From: Excoecaria cochinchinensis
Taxonomy: Eukaryota; Streptophyta; Magnoliopsida; Malpighiales; Euphorbiaceae
Length of the DNA: 64,000 bases
Reading direction: 5' to 3'
NCBI GenBank assembly: GCA_947683425.1
Contig: CANTUQ010000102.1
Span: 1,977,501 to 2,041,500, forward strand
Shown here: positions 45,525 to 57,978 of the stretch, piece by piece
Numbering within the stretch: the first letter of the stretch is position 1
How the letters are laid out: each line of letters opens with the position of its first letter
Position numbers and translations under genes: made by a program
Notes under the pieces: generated by a model
What the model was told of the DNA's origin: nothing
Seen by the model: the letters and a program-made list of their open reading frames with translations, nothing else
Database searches by the model: none

Positions 45525-47964
45525 GCCTGTCCGTGTGGGCATGCATTTACATGTGTTCGGCATATCATAAGGGTATTTTGGTAAAAATTCATGTTTTTGG
45601 GGTTTATTAGCATATGGTAATATGTGTGGCATTAGTGTGTGAATTATTTGGGAAATGGTTGTGTGCAATGGAGCATATCATATTAAGGTGTTTTAAGATG
45701 GGAGTGCGTAGTTTGTGTGTGTTCATACCATTGTAGGGTGTGCATTAGTTGGGAGTGCATTGGGTGTGTGTAGTGCATACTTGTTGGGTGTGAGTAGTTA
45801 GTTTCACCAATAGGAAATTGACACATGTTTAGGGCAAAGAAAAGAAAAAGAAAAAGGAAAGAAAGAAGGGGAAAGGGCAGATTCACGTTTCCTTCTTCCC
45901 CTCATCAACTTCTTCTTCATCTTCTTCTTCTTCATTTTCTTCACTCTAAGAACTTTAGTGTGGATTCAAGTCTTTATTGGTGGAATTAATCATCTCTTTG
46001 CATCCTCTTTGGTAAGTAAATGTATTCTTCTCATCTTGTTTTTCATTTGTTTTCATCTTCTTCTTCTTCTTTGGGTTTAGATTTAACTAGGGTTTGTTCT
46101 TTGTTGTTCTTGTTGGTTTTAATTGTTAGTTGATCCTTCCCGCGATCCTAAGGGCAAGGAAATTGCTGGGACTAGCGGAGCTAAGTGATTGAAGCTTAGA
46201 ATCTCAGGTTTGGGATTTTTTGTTTGTGAATTGTTCTTGATTTAAGTTACTGTAATTTTAGGGTTTATGTTCTTGAGAAACTTGAATGTGTTTATGCTTG
46301 ATTTTGGTTGTTTTGATTTCTGAATTAAGTTGTATTTATGTTGTTTATGTTGTATGGGACATCTTCTGGAAGGTAAGATGAGATTTGTATGGTTTTGATT
46401 CAATTTTGGAATTGATTTTTTTGAGTTCTGGGAATTCGGGAAATGGAAAATCGCGATCCTGTTGAATTTCCCATTTCCAGTTTGTGTCTGTCACGTGACT
46501 AGCCAAGAAGAGAGGCCAGTCACGAGTAGTGACTGCCAGTCACGACCCGTGACCAGCCAGAGAGGCCAGTCACGAGTGGTGACAGCCAGTCACAACTCGT
46601 GACCAGCCAAGAGGAGGCCAGTCACGAGTCGTGACTTCCAGTCACGACTCGTGACCAGCCAGGAGGGAGAGGCAGTCACGGGTGGTGACTGCCAGTCACG
46701 ACCTGTGACCAGGCAAAGGAAGAGGCCAGTCACGACTCGTGACGAGCCAGGTGGAGGAGGCCAGTCACGAGTTGTGATGCCAGTCACGACTCGTGACCGG
46801 CCAACCTTGTTGGTCACCCCGTTCGGCCTATTTTTTGAAATTTCCCGGTTTTAACACAAAAATGAATTTCGTACTTCTCCTAAATGGACTTATACTACTG
46901 TGTGATTCATGTCATGCTTTCATATGCTTCTATATGAGTGATACCATGATTCTTCAGATGAATTGTATGCTGTACTTTGGAACATGAATTGAATGACGCA
47001 TAACCGGCTAGAGTCAAGTAAGTGGATAGTTAGGCATGCCTAATAAAATCTTTTAGCTACAGCCCTCAGTTCAGTTCGGACCCCGATCAGGTCCCCGTTA
47101 GGTTCCTCGCGAATCCCTCAGTATTTGGATCTTGTTTAAGATCCCCTCTGTAAAAATATTGTGTTTTTAATAAAAATGAAATGACTTTTGATTTGTACCT
47201 GTGAGGTACCCTCAGTAATCGATTCGTACCCGTAAGGTACCCTCAGTTCACTCGTTATCCACTACCTCGAGTCAGCAGGTGTTCGATTGGTTTGCTCTGC
47301 TCTGTTTTGGCTATATAAATGTGATGTCCGAATGAGTATAATGATGAGATGTATGTTTGATTATTTTGGAATGGATATGAATCTGAGATGCGGAACGTAT
47401 GGCTTTTAATTGTGAGCATGTTTATCTGGATTATGTTATAAACTATTGCATTTGCCATTGTGAATGTGTTATGCCTTGACGACCATTGTGAATGGCCGTC
47501 CACATTTATGTGTGTTTCCCCACTAAGCGTTTATCGCTTAGCACGGTGTTTTTACACGTGCAGGTGCGGAAGGAGTTTTGCTTTGAGAGAGTCGCCGCCG
47601 TCAAGCCAGCAAAGAAGGTTTTAGTGTAGGGCTTAGCTTGTGGAATCATTGATGATTCTTTTTGTATAGAACTCTCTTGTATCAGTTTTGTTATAGCTTC
47701 CGCTTATGTACTTATATTTTGGTTATGTAATATCTTTTGTTTCAGCTGGTTTGATCAGAACATTATTGTAATGATTTATTATATTAATGTATGATCAGCT
47801 ATTGCTTTCTTTTCCCTTAAAGTTTTTCTTTATTCCGTATTTCGGTATGTATGTTATGAATGAATGTATGATTTGCTTTGTATCTATTTGGCAGCACCTT
47901 GACTCATACGGCATCTCACTCCTTATCGGATGGGATCGCCTACGTATGGGTAGGGGGTGTTACA
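45493..47964 (+). mobile_element. 3' LTR of element B
   Basis: TGTCACACCCC to GGGGTGTTACA, 2472 bp. It differs from the 5' LTR by scattered substitutions and small indels, mostly in the palindrome array (46487-46803) and a CTT tract. Confidence 0.95.
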
Positions 47965-47969
47965 ATTTC

Positions 47970-49247
47970 AAGATGCCTGATATCCCAAAATTTGATGGCA
48001 CCTCTGACCCTGCCGCACACATCAAGCAATACTCGCTGGTCATGAAGGGAACAACCTTAACAAGAAAGCAGAAGATAGAGTATTTTTGCTTGAGTCTCAC
48101 AGGAGCTGCTATTGATTGGTATTATGGGCTTGACAGGAGGTCCAAGGAGGATTGGGACTTGCTGACTGAAGAGTTTCTTAAGCAGTACGATTGCAGTACC
48201 CGGATGGAGGTCACTTTGAAAGACCTCGAGTTGCTACAGCAGAAGGCTGGGGAGTCCTTCATCGATTACCTTACTCGATGGAGGAACCGGGTTATGGAAA
48301 TGAAATGCAAACCAGACACTTCTGATCAGATCCGATTATTCATTCGAAATGCCAGCCCGTACTTGAGAGATGGACTAAAAATGAAGGGACTGAAGGATTG
48401 GGAGTCCTTGAAGGACATTGCCATAGAAGCAGAAGGAGAATATTTAGCCAAGTGGGCAAACAGCGAGCTTTATGTCAAGAAGGGATACAGCAATCAGGGG
48501 GCAGCCAAGTCAACAAGTTCAAGCAGCGGTAATAGAGGTGGGAAGACAGCCGAGGTGTCTGCAACAGGCATGAATTAGTGGTATTTCTCGAACTTGGGTA
48601 GGCCTTTATCATGGGTGCTAAAGAGGCTGGTAAAGGAAGGGAAGCTATAGCCCCTGCCGTCTAGGCCAGCTAGGACCCAAGGACAACCAGGGCACAAGGA
48701 AAATGAATACTGTGCATTTCACCAACATACCGGGCATTTGACAGATGATTGTATAACACTAAGAAATCGGGTCCAAGATCTAATTGACAACAAGCAGATC
48801 ACTGATCCTGAGAAGAGAGAAGGCAAGAAGAAATCCAGCTATAATGCAATGCCACCTCCAGTCTTTATGATTGGATCGAGCCTACCAAAATGGTATGTGA
48901 TGCAAGATTTATATGGAAATGAGTATGTCGTTATTACTCCCCCTGCGGTGAATGAAGAAGGGATTTCCGTGGCAGCGATAGACTGTTGGTCCACTAGTGA
49001 GAATGGAGAAAATGAAGACGATGAGAAACATGGAGAGTTCACGGATCTGTGGGATTCGGAAGAGGAAGAAAGAGTAGAAGCAGTAACAAGAAGTGGGAGG
49101 GTGGTCCCAGAAGTTGAGAAGCAGCAGGACCCAGCACAAGCAATCGCAGAGAAGGAGCCGGAAGAAAATTCAATAGTGAAGCAACTGAAAAAGACCACGG
49201 CTCAGATATCTATTTGGGACCTCTTGAGACAGTCCCCCTCTCACAGA
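47970..49247 (+). pseudogene. Tat gag, part 2
   Basis: Resumes the gag frame after element B at KMPDIPKFDGTSDPAAHIKQ, the start of the Gag capsid homology, and includes WDLLTEEFLKQYDC and SFIDYLTRWRNRVMEMKC. A His/Cys motif CAFHQHTGHLTDDC (about 48711-48752) stands in place of a zinc knuckle. Stops at 48576 and about 48648 (TAG) interrupt it; the segment ends at the TAG at 49248. An acidic linker with a GRVV motif precedes the protease. Confidence 0.88.
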
Positions 49248-49250
49248 TAG

Positions 49251-50186
49251 AAGTTAGTTGAGGCATTGAGTGTATCCACCGTAGCAACTACAATCTCTCC
49301 ATCTGAGCTGTTAGACCTTGTTAAGGGGGGATCTGGGGAGAAATTGGTATTTTCTGATGCAGATTTACCGACAGAGGGTCGCAACCATAACCGGCCTCTG
49401 TATATCAAGGCACAGATCAATGGCAAGCACACTGCTTGCATCATGGTTGATGATGGGTCATCAATAAATGTCTGCCCTTTAGTAGCGCTTCAGGCTTTTG
49501 GGCTAGATGAGAGTATGCTAAGCAGGTCCGACCTGACCATCACAGCCTACGACAACTCCAGGAGACAAGCATTGGGAATTTTCAAAGCTTTGGTAAAGAC
49601 GGGACCCATTGAGACAGAAATAGATTTTGTGGTCTTGCCGATTCCAGCAAACTTCTCAGTTCTACTTGGTAGACCGTGGTTCCACAGGTTAGGGGGAGTA
49701 CCATCCACCTTACACCAGATAATTAAGATACCCCATGAAGGAGAAGTACTGACCATTAAAGCAGCAAGAGAGAACCAAGTGTCTGCCTTGGAGATCTCTA
49801 ATCAGCCATTAAGTGGCTTTCATGTATCGATGATTGGAGAAGAGCAAAGCTTAGAAGGTAGCACTCAGGTGGTGAACTTGCTAAAGAAGATGCACTTCCT
49901 CCCAGGGGCTGGTTTGGGAAAAGAGTCACAAGGGCTGCAAGATGCTATCACTACACATGGTCAGAAAGACCGAAAGGGGTTGGGCTACGAAGGAGAGTAT
50001 GGTAAGAAGAAAATGTCAGAGAAGATCCCCCATATTTCGAAGAGTTTTGTGCCATCATCATCGGTTTGTGCTTACACCGGAGAAGAAGAGCCGCAGTGGA
50101 TAGATGGGAAGATCACTCCGGGTTTTGAAATTTTCAACGATGTCTTTGATTGGGAGATCGGAGTTGTTAAAGCTGCAGAGAACTTT
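49251..50186 (+). pseudogene. Tat protease with G-patch-like segment
   Basis: Same frame as gag. The aspartic protease motif is IMVDDGSSINVCP (about 49440-49480), with LLGRPWFHRLGG downstream as the flap/second-helix part. After it, MHFLPGAGLGKESQG then GLGYEG (about 49885-49995) looks like a G-patch, an RNA-binding motif also reported from some retroviral proteases. The stop at 50187 (TAG) ends the open stretch, but the frame goes on to RT. Confidence 0.82.
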
Positions 50187-50189
50187 TAG

Positions 50190-51743
50190 GACGGGGAGAT
50201 TATGACCCAATGCAGCATCTGGGACAGGGATGAGCCCGAAGAGATTGTAACTGATAAGCTGTTAGCTACCAGACTCAAAGGGAAGGAGAAGATGATAGAA
50301 CCAGAGCTGAAGATTGAAGATCTCAAGATTTCACCAAGTCAAGAAGCCAAAGCATAGTAGGCTGCAGCATCGGCGTCGATTGAAGATGATAGTCATTTAG
50401 ATTTTCTTTTTATACCAGAACTCTTTGAGAACAATGTTAATGTTTCTGATTATGTTAATGAGATGAACAACTTTGCTTACTTGTGTGATGTTTTTTATGA
50501 TTTCATTTCGCATGATCATAAGCATGATGCATTCATTTTTGATATTAATTCAACTAGCACAACTGCATTTAATCTCGAAACTTTAGAGAATCCAAAGGAA
50601 ATTTTGATAACATCAGACATAACTCCTGAAGAGAGGTTAAAATTCGAGAGAATATTAAAAAAATATGAAAAATTCTTTGCCTGGACCTATGAGGATATGC
50701 CGGGAATAGATCGAGATGTTGCCGAACATGCCATCCCAACTTACCCAGAGTTTAAACTAGTCAAGCAAAAGCTTCGGAGACTTAGGCCAGAATGGGCGCA
50801 GAAGGTGAAGGAGGAGATCCATAAGCAGATTGAGGCCAAGTTCCTAATAGAGGTTCCATACCCGACCTGGCTAGCTAACGTGGTTCCTGTAGCCAAGAAA
50901 GATGGTAAGTTTTGAGTATGCATCGACTATCGAGACCTGATCAAAGCTTGTCCTAAGGATGATTTCCCGCTGCCTCATATTGATGTACTAGTGGATAGTG
51001 CTGGTGCTTATATGATGTACAGCTTTGTGGATGGATACGCAGTATACAATCAAATCCTTAACAAGATAGTGGACCGGATTAAGACAGCTTTCATCACCGA
51101 GTGGGGGACATATGCCTATCGGGTTATGCCTTTTGGGTTGAAAAATGCAGGACCAACTTATCAGAGGATGGCCACCAAAGTTCTCAATGACCTGATTCAG
51201 AAAGAAGTGGAAGTATATGTCGACGACATGATGATTAAGTCGGCTACTAGAGAAGGTCACTTTGAGGCTTTAGAAAAGTTCTTTCAAAGGATTGGTAACT
51301 ATAATCTGCGCCTCAATCCTAAGAGAGATGCCGGTAAAGTCAAAGCCATAAGAGAGATGCCGGTGCCCCAGAGGGAGAAGGACGTCAGAAGTTTCCTAGG
51401 AAAGCTTCAGTATATCAGCCGGTTTATTGCCAAGCTAGCTTCAGTATGTGAGCCTATTTTCAAGCTTCTTAGGAAGAATCAGCCGGTGATATGGAACGAT
51501 GATTGTCAACTGGCATTTGACACCATTAAGGAGTATCTGTTAAATCCTCGAGTATTAAGACCACCACGCCGTGCCAAGCCGCTAATCCTGTACCTAGCAG
51601 TGGAAGATAATTCAGTAGGTGCTATGATGTCTCAAGAAGATGATTTTGGTGTGGAGTTTGCGGTTTACTATCTTAGCAAGAAGTTCCTACCGTATGAAGC
51701 TAAATATGTAGAGGTGGAGAAGATTTGTTTAGCAGTTATCTGG
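50190..51743 (+). pseudogene. Tat RT and first part of RNase H
   Basis: Linker 50190-50600 with two adjacent TAG codons near 50355. RT follows with WTYEDMPGIDRDVAEH, WLANVVPVAKKDGKF, a TGA at 50913 replacing an Arg codon, CIDYRDLIKACPKDDFPLPH, then VMPFGLKNAGPTYQRMA and the catalytic YVDD (about 51217-51228). About 25-30 residues of the thumb are missing between two copies of AGAGAGATGCCGGT (51322 and 51351). The RNase H start (PLILYLAVEDNSVGAMM, then VEKICLAVIW) is cut at 51743 by the solo LTR; it resumes at 54624. Confidence 0.92.
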
Positions 51744-52004
51744 TGTAGACACCGGATCCTGAGTCAGCCTAGATTGAAGTTACCCAATGATGATAATTGC
51801 CTTCACAGGCTTAAAAGGTTAAAAGTGATGATTTTCTCGTCAAATTTGCATTTTAGAGTGAAAAATTAGAAAATGATAAAAAAATATTTAAAAAATTAAT
51901 TTTGAAAAATGGGGGCTTTAAATTATGATGTTTTTAGTCAATTTAAAATTTAAAAAACAAATTAGAAAAAAATAAAAAAATAAAATTTTTTTTTTTCGGA
52001 CTGC

Positions 52005-52210
52005 GAGTGCCGGGCGCGGCAGCGCGCAGGCTCGCAGGCGCCAGGCGCCCAGCGCGCTGGGCGCGATTTGGCGACGCGCAGCGTTGCGCGCCCGCACCGC
52101 ACGCCTCTGCGCGCGATTCCCGCCCGAGCTTCGCGCGGATTTCGCGCGCCTCGCCGCGTGAGTGCCCGTCGCTCTATAGCGACGGGCGGTGTCCCTTGTA
52201 GCGACGGCTT
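52005..52210. other. GC-rich island in Tat solo LTR
   Basis: Very GC- and CpG-rich (GCGCGGCAGCGCGCAGG, GCGACGGGCGG) in AT-rich surroundings. ORFs seen here on both strands come from the base composition. Related shorter islands lie at 35100-35160, 58365-58400 and about 4215-4345. Confidence 0.7.
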
Positions 52211-52451
52211 CCTGGCCGTCGGTATAGGGTCTGATACCCAAAAATCCCTCTTTTCAGCCTTTTTTCCGATTTTTTCACCCAAAAATCCGTTTTTTATCCC
52301 ATTTTTTTGGGGTTTTTGACTTCAAATTAAATTCTAAAATATTTTTTTAGGTAATTAAATAATAAAACTTGATTTTATCATTAAAAATAAAATAATTATG
52401 GGTTAAAATAGGTTTTTTTCCTTAATTAAATTAGGGCAACCTATTTTATCC

Positions 52452-52459
52452 TATAAATA
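52452..52459 (+). promoter_or_regulatory. TATA box, Tat solo LTR
   Basis: TATAAATA in CCTATAAATAG, downstream of the GC island and about 60 bp upstream of a pyrimidine-rich run typical of plant leaders. A good core-promoter candidate. Confidence 0.5.
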
Positions 52460-54623
52460 GTTTATGATGAAATCAAAGGGGAGCGACCTCCACACATTTT
52501 TTAGACCTAAAATTTCTCTTCATCTTCTTCTCCTTCCACAAAAATTCTAGATTTTTTCCCCAACCAAAAATCAAAAAGAAAAATCAAATGTTCATTCTTT
52601 TTCCAACATAATTTCTTCTAAACATATATTTTAGAGGAAGTTTTGTTGTTGGATTCAATTTTGAGACAAATAGAATAATTATTTGTTCTCAAAATTGTTT
52701 TTCTTCTTTTATTTTGGGTTCAATAAAACTTTTTTCATTGATTTTGTTTTGAATCTCTTTTTGATAAAAAATTGATTTTGAGACAAATAAAATAATTGTT
52801 TGTCATCACAATCTAATTTTTATTTGATAAAACTTCAATCAATTTTTCTTTATTTTAATCAATAAAACTTTTTTTGATCAAAATCATTTCTTTAGGCAAA
52901 GGTATCAATTCTTTGTTCTTAAAGAATTTTTGATCATTTTTATTTTCATGTTCCTTGGAATAAAATTCCAACATTTTCATAATATTTCACTCTAATATTG
53001 TGAATCATCAAACAAAGAAATCAATCATCACTTTTCCTTCATCAAATCCAATATTCTGAGGGTAAATATTCTTGGCTCCATTTCAATTTCTATTTTATTT
53101 AATTCATTCATGTATATTTTATTGTTTTTATTGATCTATTTATTGTTTTAATCTATTCAATTTGTTGTATTGATTTTATATTTGTTCCATTTAATTGTTT
53201 ATACATGATATGATTTTTATTCACATAAATATTGATTGTTTATTAATTTTTAACATGTAATTAATTTATTTCACTTTAATTCATCATTATTTTTAACATG
53301 TAATTAATAAATTCATTTTAATTGATCTTTTTGCCATGAAAATGGTTTATATCATTTGTGAACATATTTAATTAATCATATTGTTTAGTTAATTATTTTC
53401 ATCATTCTTTTGTTTACTAATTTTTATTATTCTTTTTATCATTGTTACATGATTGATTTATTATTATTTGTTTATTTATTCATTTATTATTTTTCACTTA
53501 TCATCATTATCTTCATCATGTGTATATTTTCATGTACTAATTAATTAACATGTTTTATTTTATTTTATTTACATCATTTAATCATTTGTCATACATAATG
53601 CATGTTTCTCATTTATTTTGGTTTGTTAACATTTTGATTCCATTATCATTCTTTTCATATCATCTTATTTTATTTTAATTTGTTACTCATTATTTTGTAT
53701 GTTTAATTGGTTTAATTGATTTAATCACTAACATTATTTTATTTGTATTTTGTTTTTATGTCTAAACTCATTTTTTTTCGCTTGGGCGTTTTTGCAAGCA
53801 CATCGGGAGGTCCAAAAAGGCTCGTTTGGTTCATATATTTATTTTCTTTATTTGTAATATTTTATTTAATTTTGCCATATAATTTTCTTGTAAAATTCTT
53901 TATTTAGGCACGCTAAAAAGAAAATCACAAAAACGTTTCTATTAATTAACTTGACATTCTTTTTCTAAATAAAAGGGGACCAATGTCCTAGTTTTTCATA
54001 CCCAAATAAATCATCACATCAAAACTTTTTCATAATAAATATGCATGCGAGGACCAATGTTCTCACTATTAATGAATAACCCGTTTTATGCATGTATTTC
54101 ACTTTTATAAATGGGAGTTGTATTCCGCTCCTAGTGTTATTGTAATTCGTTTTTGAATGCTTTATTTTGGATTTTGCTTACATTTACCGCTTTTGATATG
54201 AATGATTGCGCCTTTAAATTAAAATTGCATTGTGTGGAAAGTTGATAAAACAATGAATTCAAAACTTAATTATGATATTAATCAAGGTATAAATAAATGA
54301 GAAGTCCCGAACCCTGCTCTGGTCTTTGGGCTCAAGAGGCTAGAGGTTATCCTCCAAGACACCTCTTGTGTCACGAGACTTAGACGTTAATCCTAGGCCT
54401 CATGGCCCAATATGGATAAAATGCGCAAGTCTTAGGCTCTCCGAGGCGAGAGAAACTTTCCCAATGTTCTATTGGGTGGCGACTCCATGAAACCTCCTTG
54501 TTGCCCAACATAGACGCACTTGCGATTTATTGCAATCTGTTGACGGACCCACAAATGCCCCGATCGCCCACGTGCGGGCGGTCGAACGGGCGGCCGCGGG
54601 GATCCGGCGCGCGTCACATCTGG

Positions 54624-56614
54624 GCTTCTAAGAAGTTGCGACACTACTTTCATTCCTTCAGGGTACAGGCAGTAGCCAAACATAATCCTCTTAGATACCT
54701 CCAAGATGCACCCTCTCTATTAGGGAAGATGGGAAGATGGTTACAGCTGTTGCAGGAGTTCGACATTGAATACATAACCAAGAAAACCATTAAAGGAAGA
54801 GCTGTAGCAGAATTCTTAGCCGAGCATCCTATAGAGGGAGACCAGTTTGAGTATAATTTCCCGGATGAAGATGTCACGGCCATAGCAGTGCAAGGGTGGC
54901 AGCTATTCTTTGATGGGGCAATAAACAGTAAAGGGGCAGGAGCAGGAATTATTCTTACAAACCCGGATGGTGAAAGGCTACCATTGGCTAAGAAGCTGAG
55001 GTATAAAGCTACCAATAATGAAGCAGAATATGAAGCTTGCATCTTTGGATTGGAAGCATTACTCGCTCTAGGAGCAAAAACCGCAGAAGTATTCGGAGAT
55101 TCTTCCTTGGTAATTCATCAGATCAGAAGGGAGTGGTCAGTCAAGGAAGAAAGGCTGTTGCCTTATGTGAAGCACTTGAGAATGTTGAGCAGCCAGTTTG
55201 AGACCTGCACTTTTCACTTCATCCCCAGAGACGAAAATCAATTAGCTGATGCTCTAGCAACTTTAGTGTCTATGTGGGATAATCCAACAGGAGCTGCGAT
55301 AAAACTCGTGCTAATCTCTAGCTCAGGAAGGCCTTGCTTTGAAGCTGAGCAGGTGATGGACATCGAGACCAACGATGGAAATCCATGGTACTATGACATT
55401 CAAAATTACTTAGAAAGGTCAGTCTTTCCAGAGGAAGCCACTGAGAAGGATCAAAGAATGATCAGGAAGTTATCCACTCAATTCATCAGTGTTAATGGCA
55501 CTTTGTACAAAAGGCAAGCTGATGGTATCCAACTAAGATGTCTCGCGGAGAAAGAAGCTAAAAGAGTTATGGAAGAGGTTCATGCCGGGATCTGTGGAGC
55601 TCACATGAATGGCTTAGCCTTAGCAAAGAAGATCATGCGCCAAGGGTTTTATTGGCTCACGATGGATACGGATTGTTCAAAATTTGTGAAGCAATGCCAG
55701 TTATGCCAACAGTATGCGAACTTGAGGCATGTGCCAGTTTCAGAGTTACATAACTTGACATCTCCATGGCTATTTGCGGCTTGGGGAATAGACATCATAG
55801 GCGAGATCCATCCTACAGCTTCTAATGGGCACAGATTCATTATAGTTGCCATTGACTACTTCACTAAGTGGGTTGAAGCTGAATCTTTCAAGAAGGTTGA
55901 TGCAAGGGACATGGCTAAATTCATCGAGCGGAATCTGATATGTGGATATGGTCTCCCACATCACATTGTGTCTGATAATGGGGTGCAATTTCTGGCAGAA
56001 ACTAAGCAGATGCTCCAGAAATACGGGATCCAACATCACAAGTCTTCTCCCTACCGTCCTCAAGCAAACGGTGCAGTTGAAGCAGCGAACAAGAATGTGA
56101 AGCGGATATTGGCCAAGATGGTTCAGAGCTATAAAGACTGGGCTGAAAGTTACCCTTCGCACTTTGGGGATATAGAACTACAATCAGAACCTCTACGGGG
56201 GCAACACCATTCTCTCTGGTATATGGAACTGAAGCAGTCCTGCCGGTTGAAATTGATTTGAAGTCTTTTAGGGTAGTCATAGAAGCCGAGATTCTGGAGA
56301 CAGAATGGGCGCAACAGCATTTATCACAGCTAAATTTGCTAGATGAAGATAGGTTACGGGCTTATTACCACAATCAAGTTTATCAGAAGAGATTGGCTTG
56401 GTCATTTGGCAAGAAAATATGGAAGCACCCGTTGAAGGAAGGGGATTTGGTCTTTAAGATGATGAGGCCGGGAGTTCCAGATATACGCGGAAAATTCAGG
56501 CCCACCTGGGAAGGTCCATTCGTTTTGAAGAAGCTACTAACAAAAGGAGCAGCAATTTTGGCAGACAGTAAGGACCCGGTCAATGTTGATAGACTTAAAA
56601 GGTTCCATGGCTAA
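54624..56614 (+). pseudogene. Tat RNase H, second RNase H and integrase
   Basis: The first RNase H ends with SKKLRHYFHSFRVQ and LAEHPIEGD. An extra RNase H follows, with catalytic Asp, Glu, Asp and Asp in QLFFDGAINSKG, NEAEYEACIFGLEAL, VFGDSSLVIHQI and NQLADALATL (54894-55270). Integrase: zinc domain HAGICGAH and CQLCQQ, triad in WGIDIIGE, VSDNGVQF and NGAVEAANKN, complete. A frameshift near 56155 moves the last part, which runs open to the TAA at 56614 and includes the GDLVFKMMRP and FRPTWEGPFV tail. No chromodomain is present, as expected for Tat. Confidence 0.94.
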
Positions 56615-57718
56615 AGACCAAAAATAAAAAGAAGAGAATAAATGCCCCGCAGGTCGAAAACCGAAAAAAGGTGGCCTTGCTAAAATTGGGCGCCCTGTCA
56701 GGGTGAAAACCGAAAAAAGGCATCCTGGGCAAAAATTAAGGGCCAAGAGAAAATATTCAATCGAGAAAACCCGAGAGGGCCGATTGATAACAGGAGTTTG
56801 ACGCTGACAAAATCCACTCCGAGATTAGGTGTAGTCATAAGCTTTTGAATTCTTGTCAAATGAAAATCATGTATGATGAAATCATATAGAAATATACACA
56901 ATTTTGCAATGAATAAAAGAATATATTTTCATTGATCTTTTAGTTCTGTCTTAAAAAGAGATATACCAATTGTTCATCTAATGATTATTGCTCAGTCACT
57001 TCATCGGATATGTGCTATTTGCTCTTAACAGAAGCTTCGATGATAACCTTCTCTGAATAAAAAAAAGCCGTTAGAGATGAAAACCATAACTGGCTCTCTA
57101 AGCAAAAGTTAGGCCAAAGGGCAGGGTGAAAACCTGGAAACGGGCAGTCTGCCCTAAAAAAATGAAAAAAATGAAATAAACAAAAGCCGCTGGATTGGGT
57201 TGGGTCCATTCCAGGCAAAAATTAGGCAAAGGGTGGGGTGAAAATCCCTTAAGGGATGCATTTCCCGCAAAGAAAAGCTAGTGTGAAAATCCACAAGGGA
57301 CGCACTACCTTTAAAACAATGACGCTCAATGCCTGGAGCGATAAGGCGGCGTTACTTCAGATGATCTTCTTTCAATCAGATAACACACAACACAGAACAT
57401 GAATCAGAATCCTGGGTAAATGATCATTGACTAGGGGGGCAAAGGATGTACACTGGACGTCTCTTTCAGAAAACTTGTCGACAATCCTCATGATTCCGGG
57501 GGCATGGTAGAACAGACAAGCTATAGCCTCCGCAAACCTCAGACCACCTAGAGCATGATCTATATATTTTTGAAAGCATTTGCATTCCATATCATACACA
57601 CATGATTTCTTGTATATCCCTACGCATACAATATTGCAGGAGAAATCGGCGGGGAACACCAACAAAAGCCGAGTGACGACATCAGTCCTAACGTCCAAAA
57701 GGGCACAGCTCCAAAATT
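56615..57718 (+). other. Tat 3' untranslated region with repeated motif
   Basis: No domain. A degenerate motif of the form GGGTGAAAACC...AAAGG recurs at about 56655, 56698, 57122, 57234 and 57278, each able to form a short stem. ORFs here (such as 57372-57698) have no recognisable content. Confidence 0.6.
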
Positions 57719-57978
57719 CACAGCGGTTATCACGATGGCGGAACTACCCACAAGAGGTTAGCACGACCATGACACTAACAATGCACAGCGGTTAGCACGA
57801 TGGCGGCACTACCCACAAGAGGTTAGCACGACCACGGCACTACCAATTCACAGCGGTTAGCACGATGGCGGCACTACCCACAAGAGGTTAGCACGAGCAC
57901 GGCATTACCAACTCACAATGGTTAGCACGATAGCGGCACCACCCAAAAGAGGTTAGCGCGCCCATGGCGTCACCAGTT
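57719..57978 (+). repeat. Minisatellite, 4 x 65 bp, in Tat 3' UTR
   Basis: Four tandem units with starts near 57721, 57786, 57851 and 57916. Each unit contains two half-units built on GTTAGCACGA, one followed by TGGCGGCACTACC and the other by CCACGGCACTACC. The fourth unit is the most diverged. Confidence 0.93.

Larger units (their letters stand above)
38341..47964 (+). mobile_element. Tekay-type chromovirus B
   Basis: Complete element: LTRs 38341-40783 and 45493-47964, perfect duplication ATTTC (38336-38340, 47965-47969), initiator-Met PBS, gag, pol with C-terminal chromodomain, polypurine tract. The two LTRs are nearly identical. It is nested at depth four (CACTA, element A, Tat, B). It is the best preserved pol of the window, but has stops, a frameshift and integrase lesions. 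Confidence 0.96.
51744..54618 (+). mobile_element. Tat-type solo LTR
   Basis: TGTAGACACCGGATCC to GCGCGTCACA, 2875 bp, with duplication TCTGG (51739-51743, 54619-54623) and no internal part. Same family as the LTR at 2246-4567. It contains a GC-rich island (52005-52210), a TATA box (52452), a long AT-rich part and the terminal hairpin modules with a PBS-like motif at 54476-54489. Confidence 0.95.

Noticed and set aside
46590..46817. Minus-strand ORF with VVTGLF repeats
   Set aside because: Translation of the CACGACTCGTG array of element B; not conserved as protein in 39409-39636 beyond what the DNA repeat dictates.
51918..52319. Arg/Ala-rich ORFs on both strands
   Set aside because: They come from the GC island in the Tat solo LTR; no domain, and open in several frames at once.
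57372..57698. 108-residue minus-strand ORF in the Tat 3' UTR
   Set aside because: No domain, wrong strand for the element, and next to a minisatellite; Tat elements of some lineages have extra ORFs but nothing here supports one.
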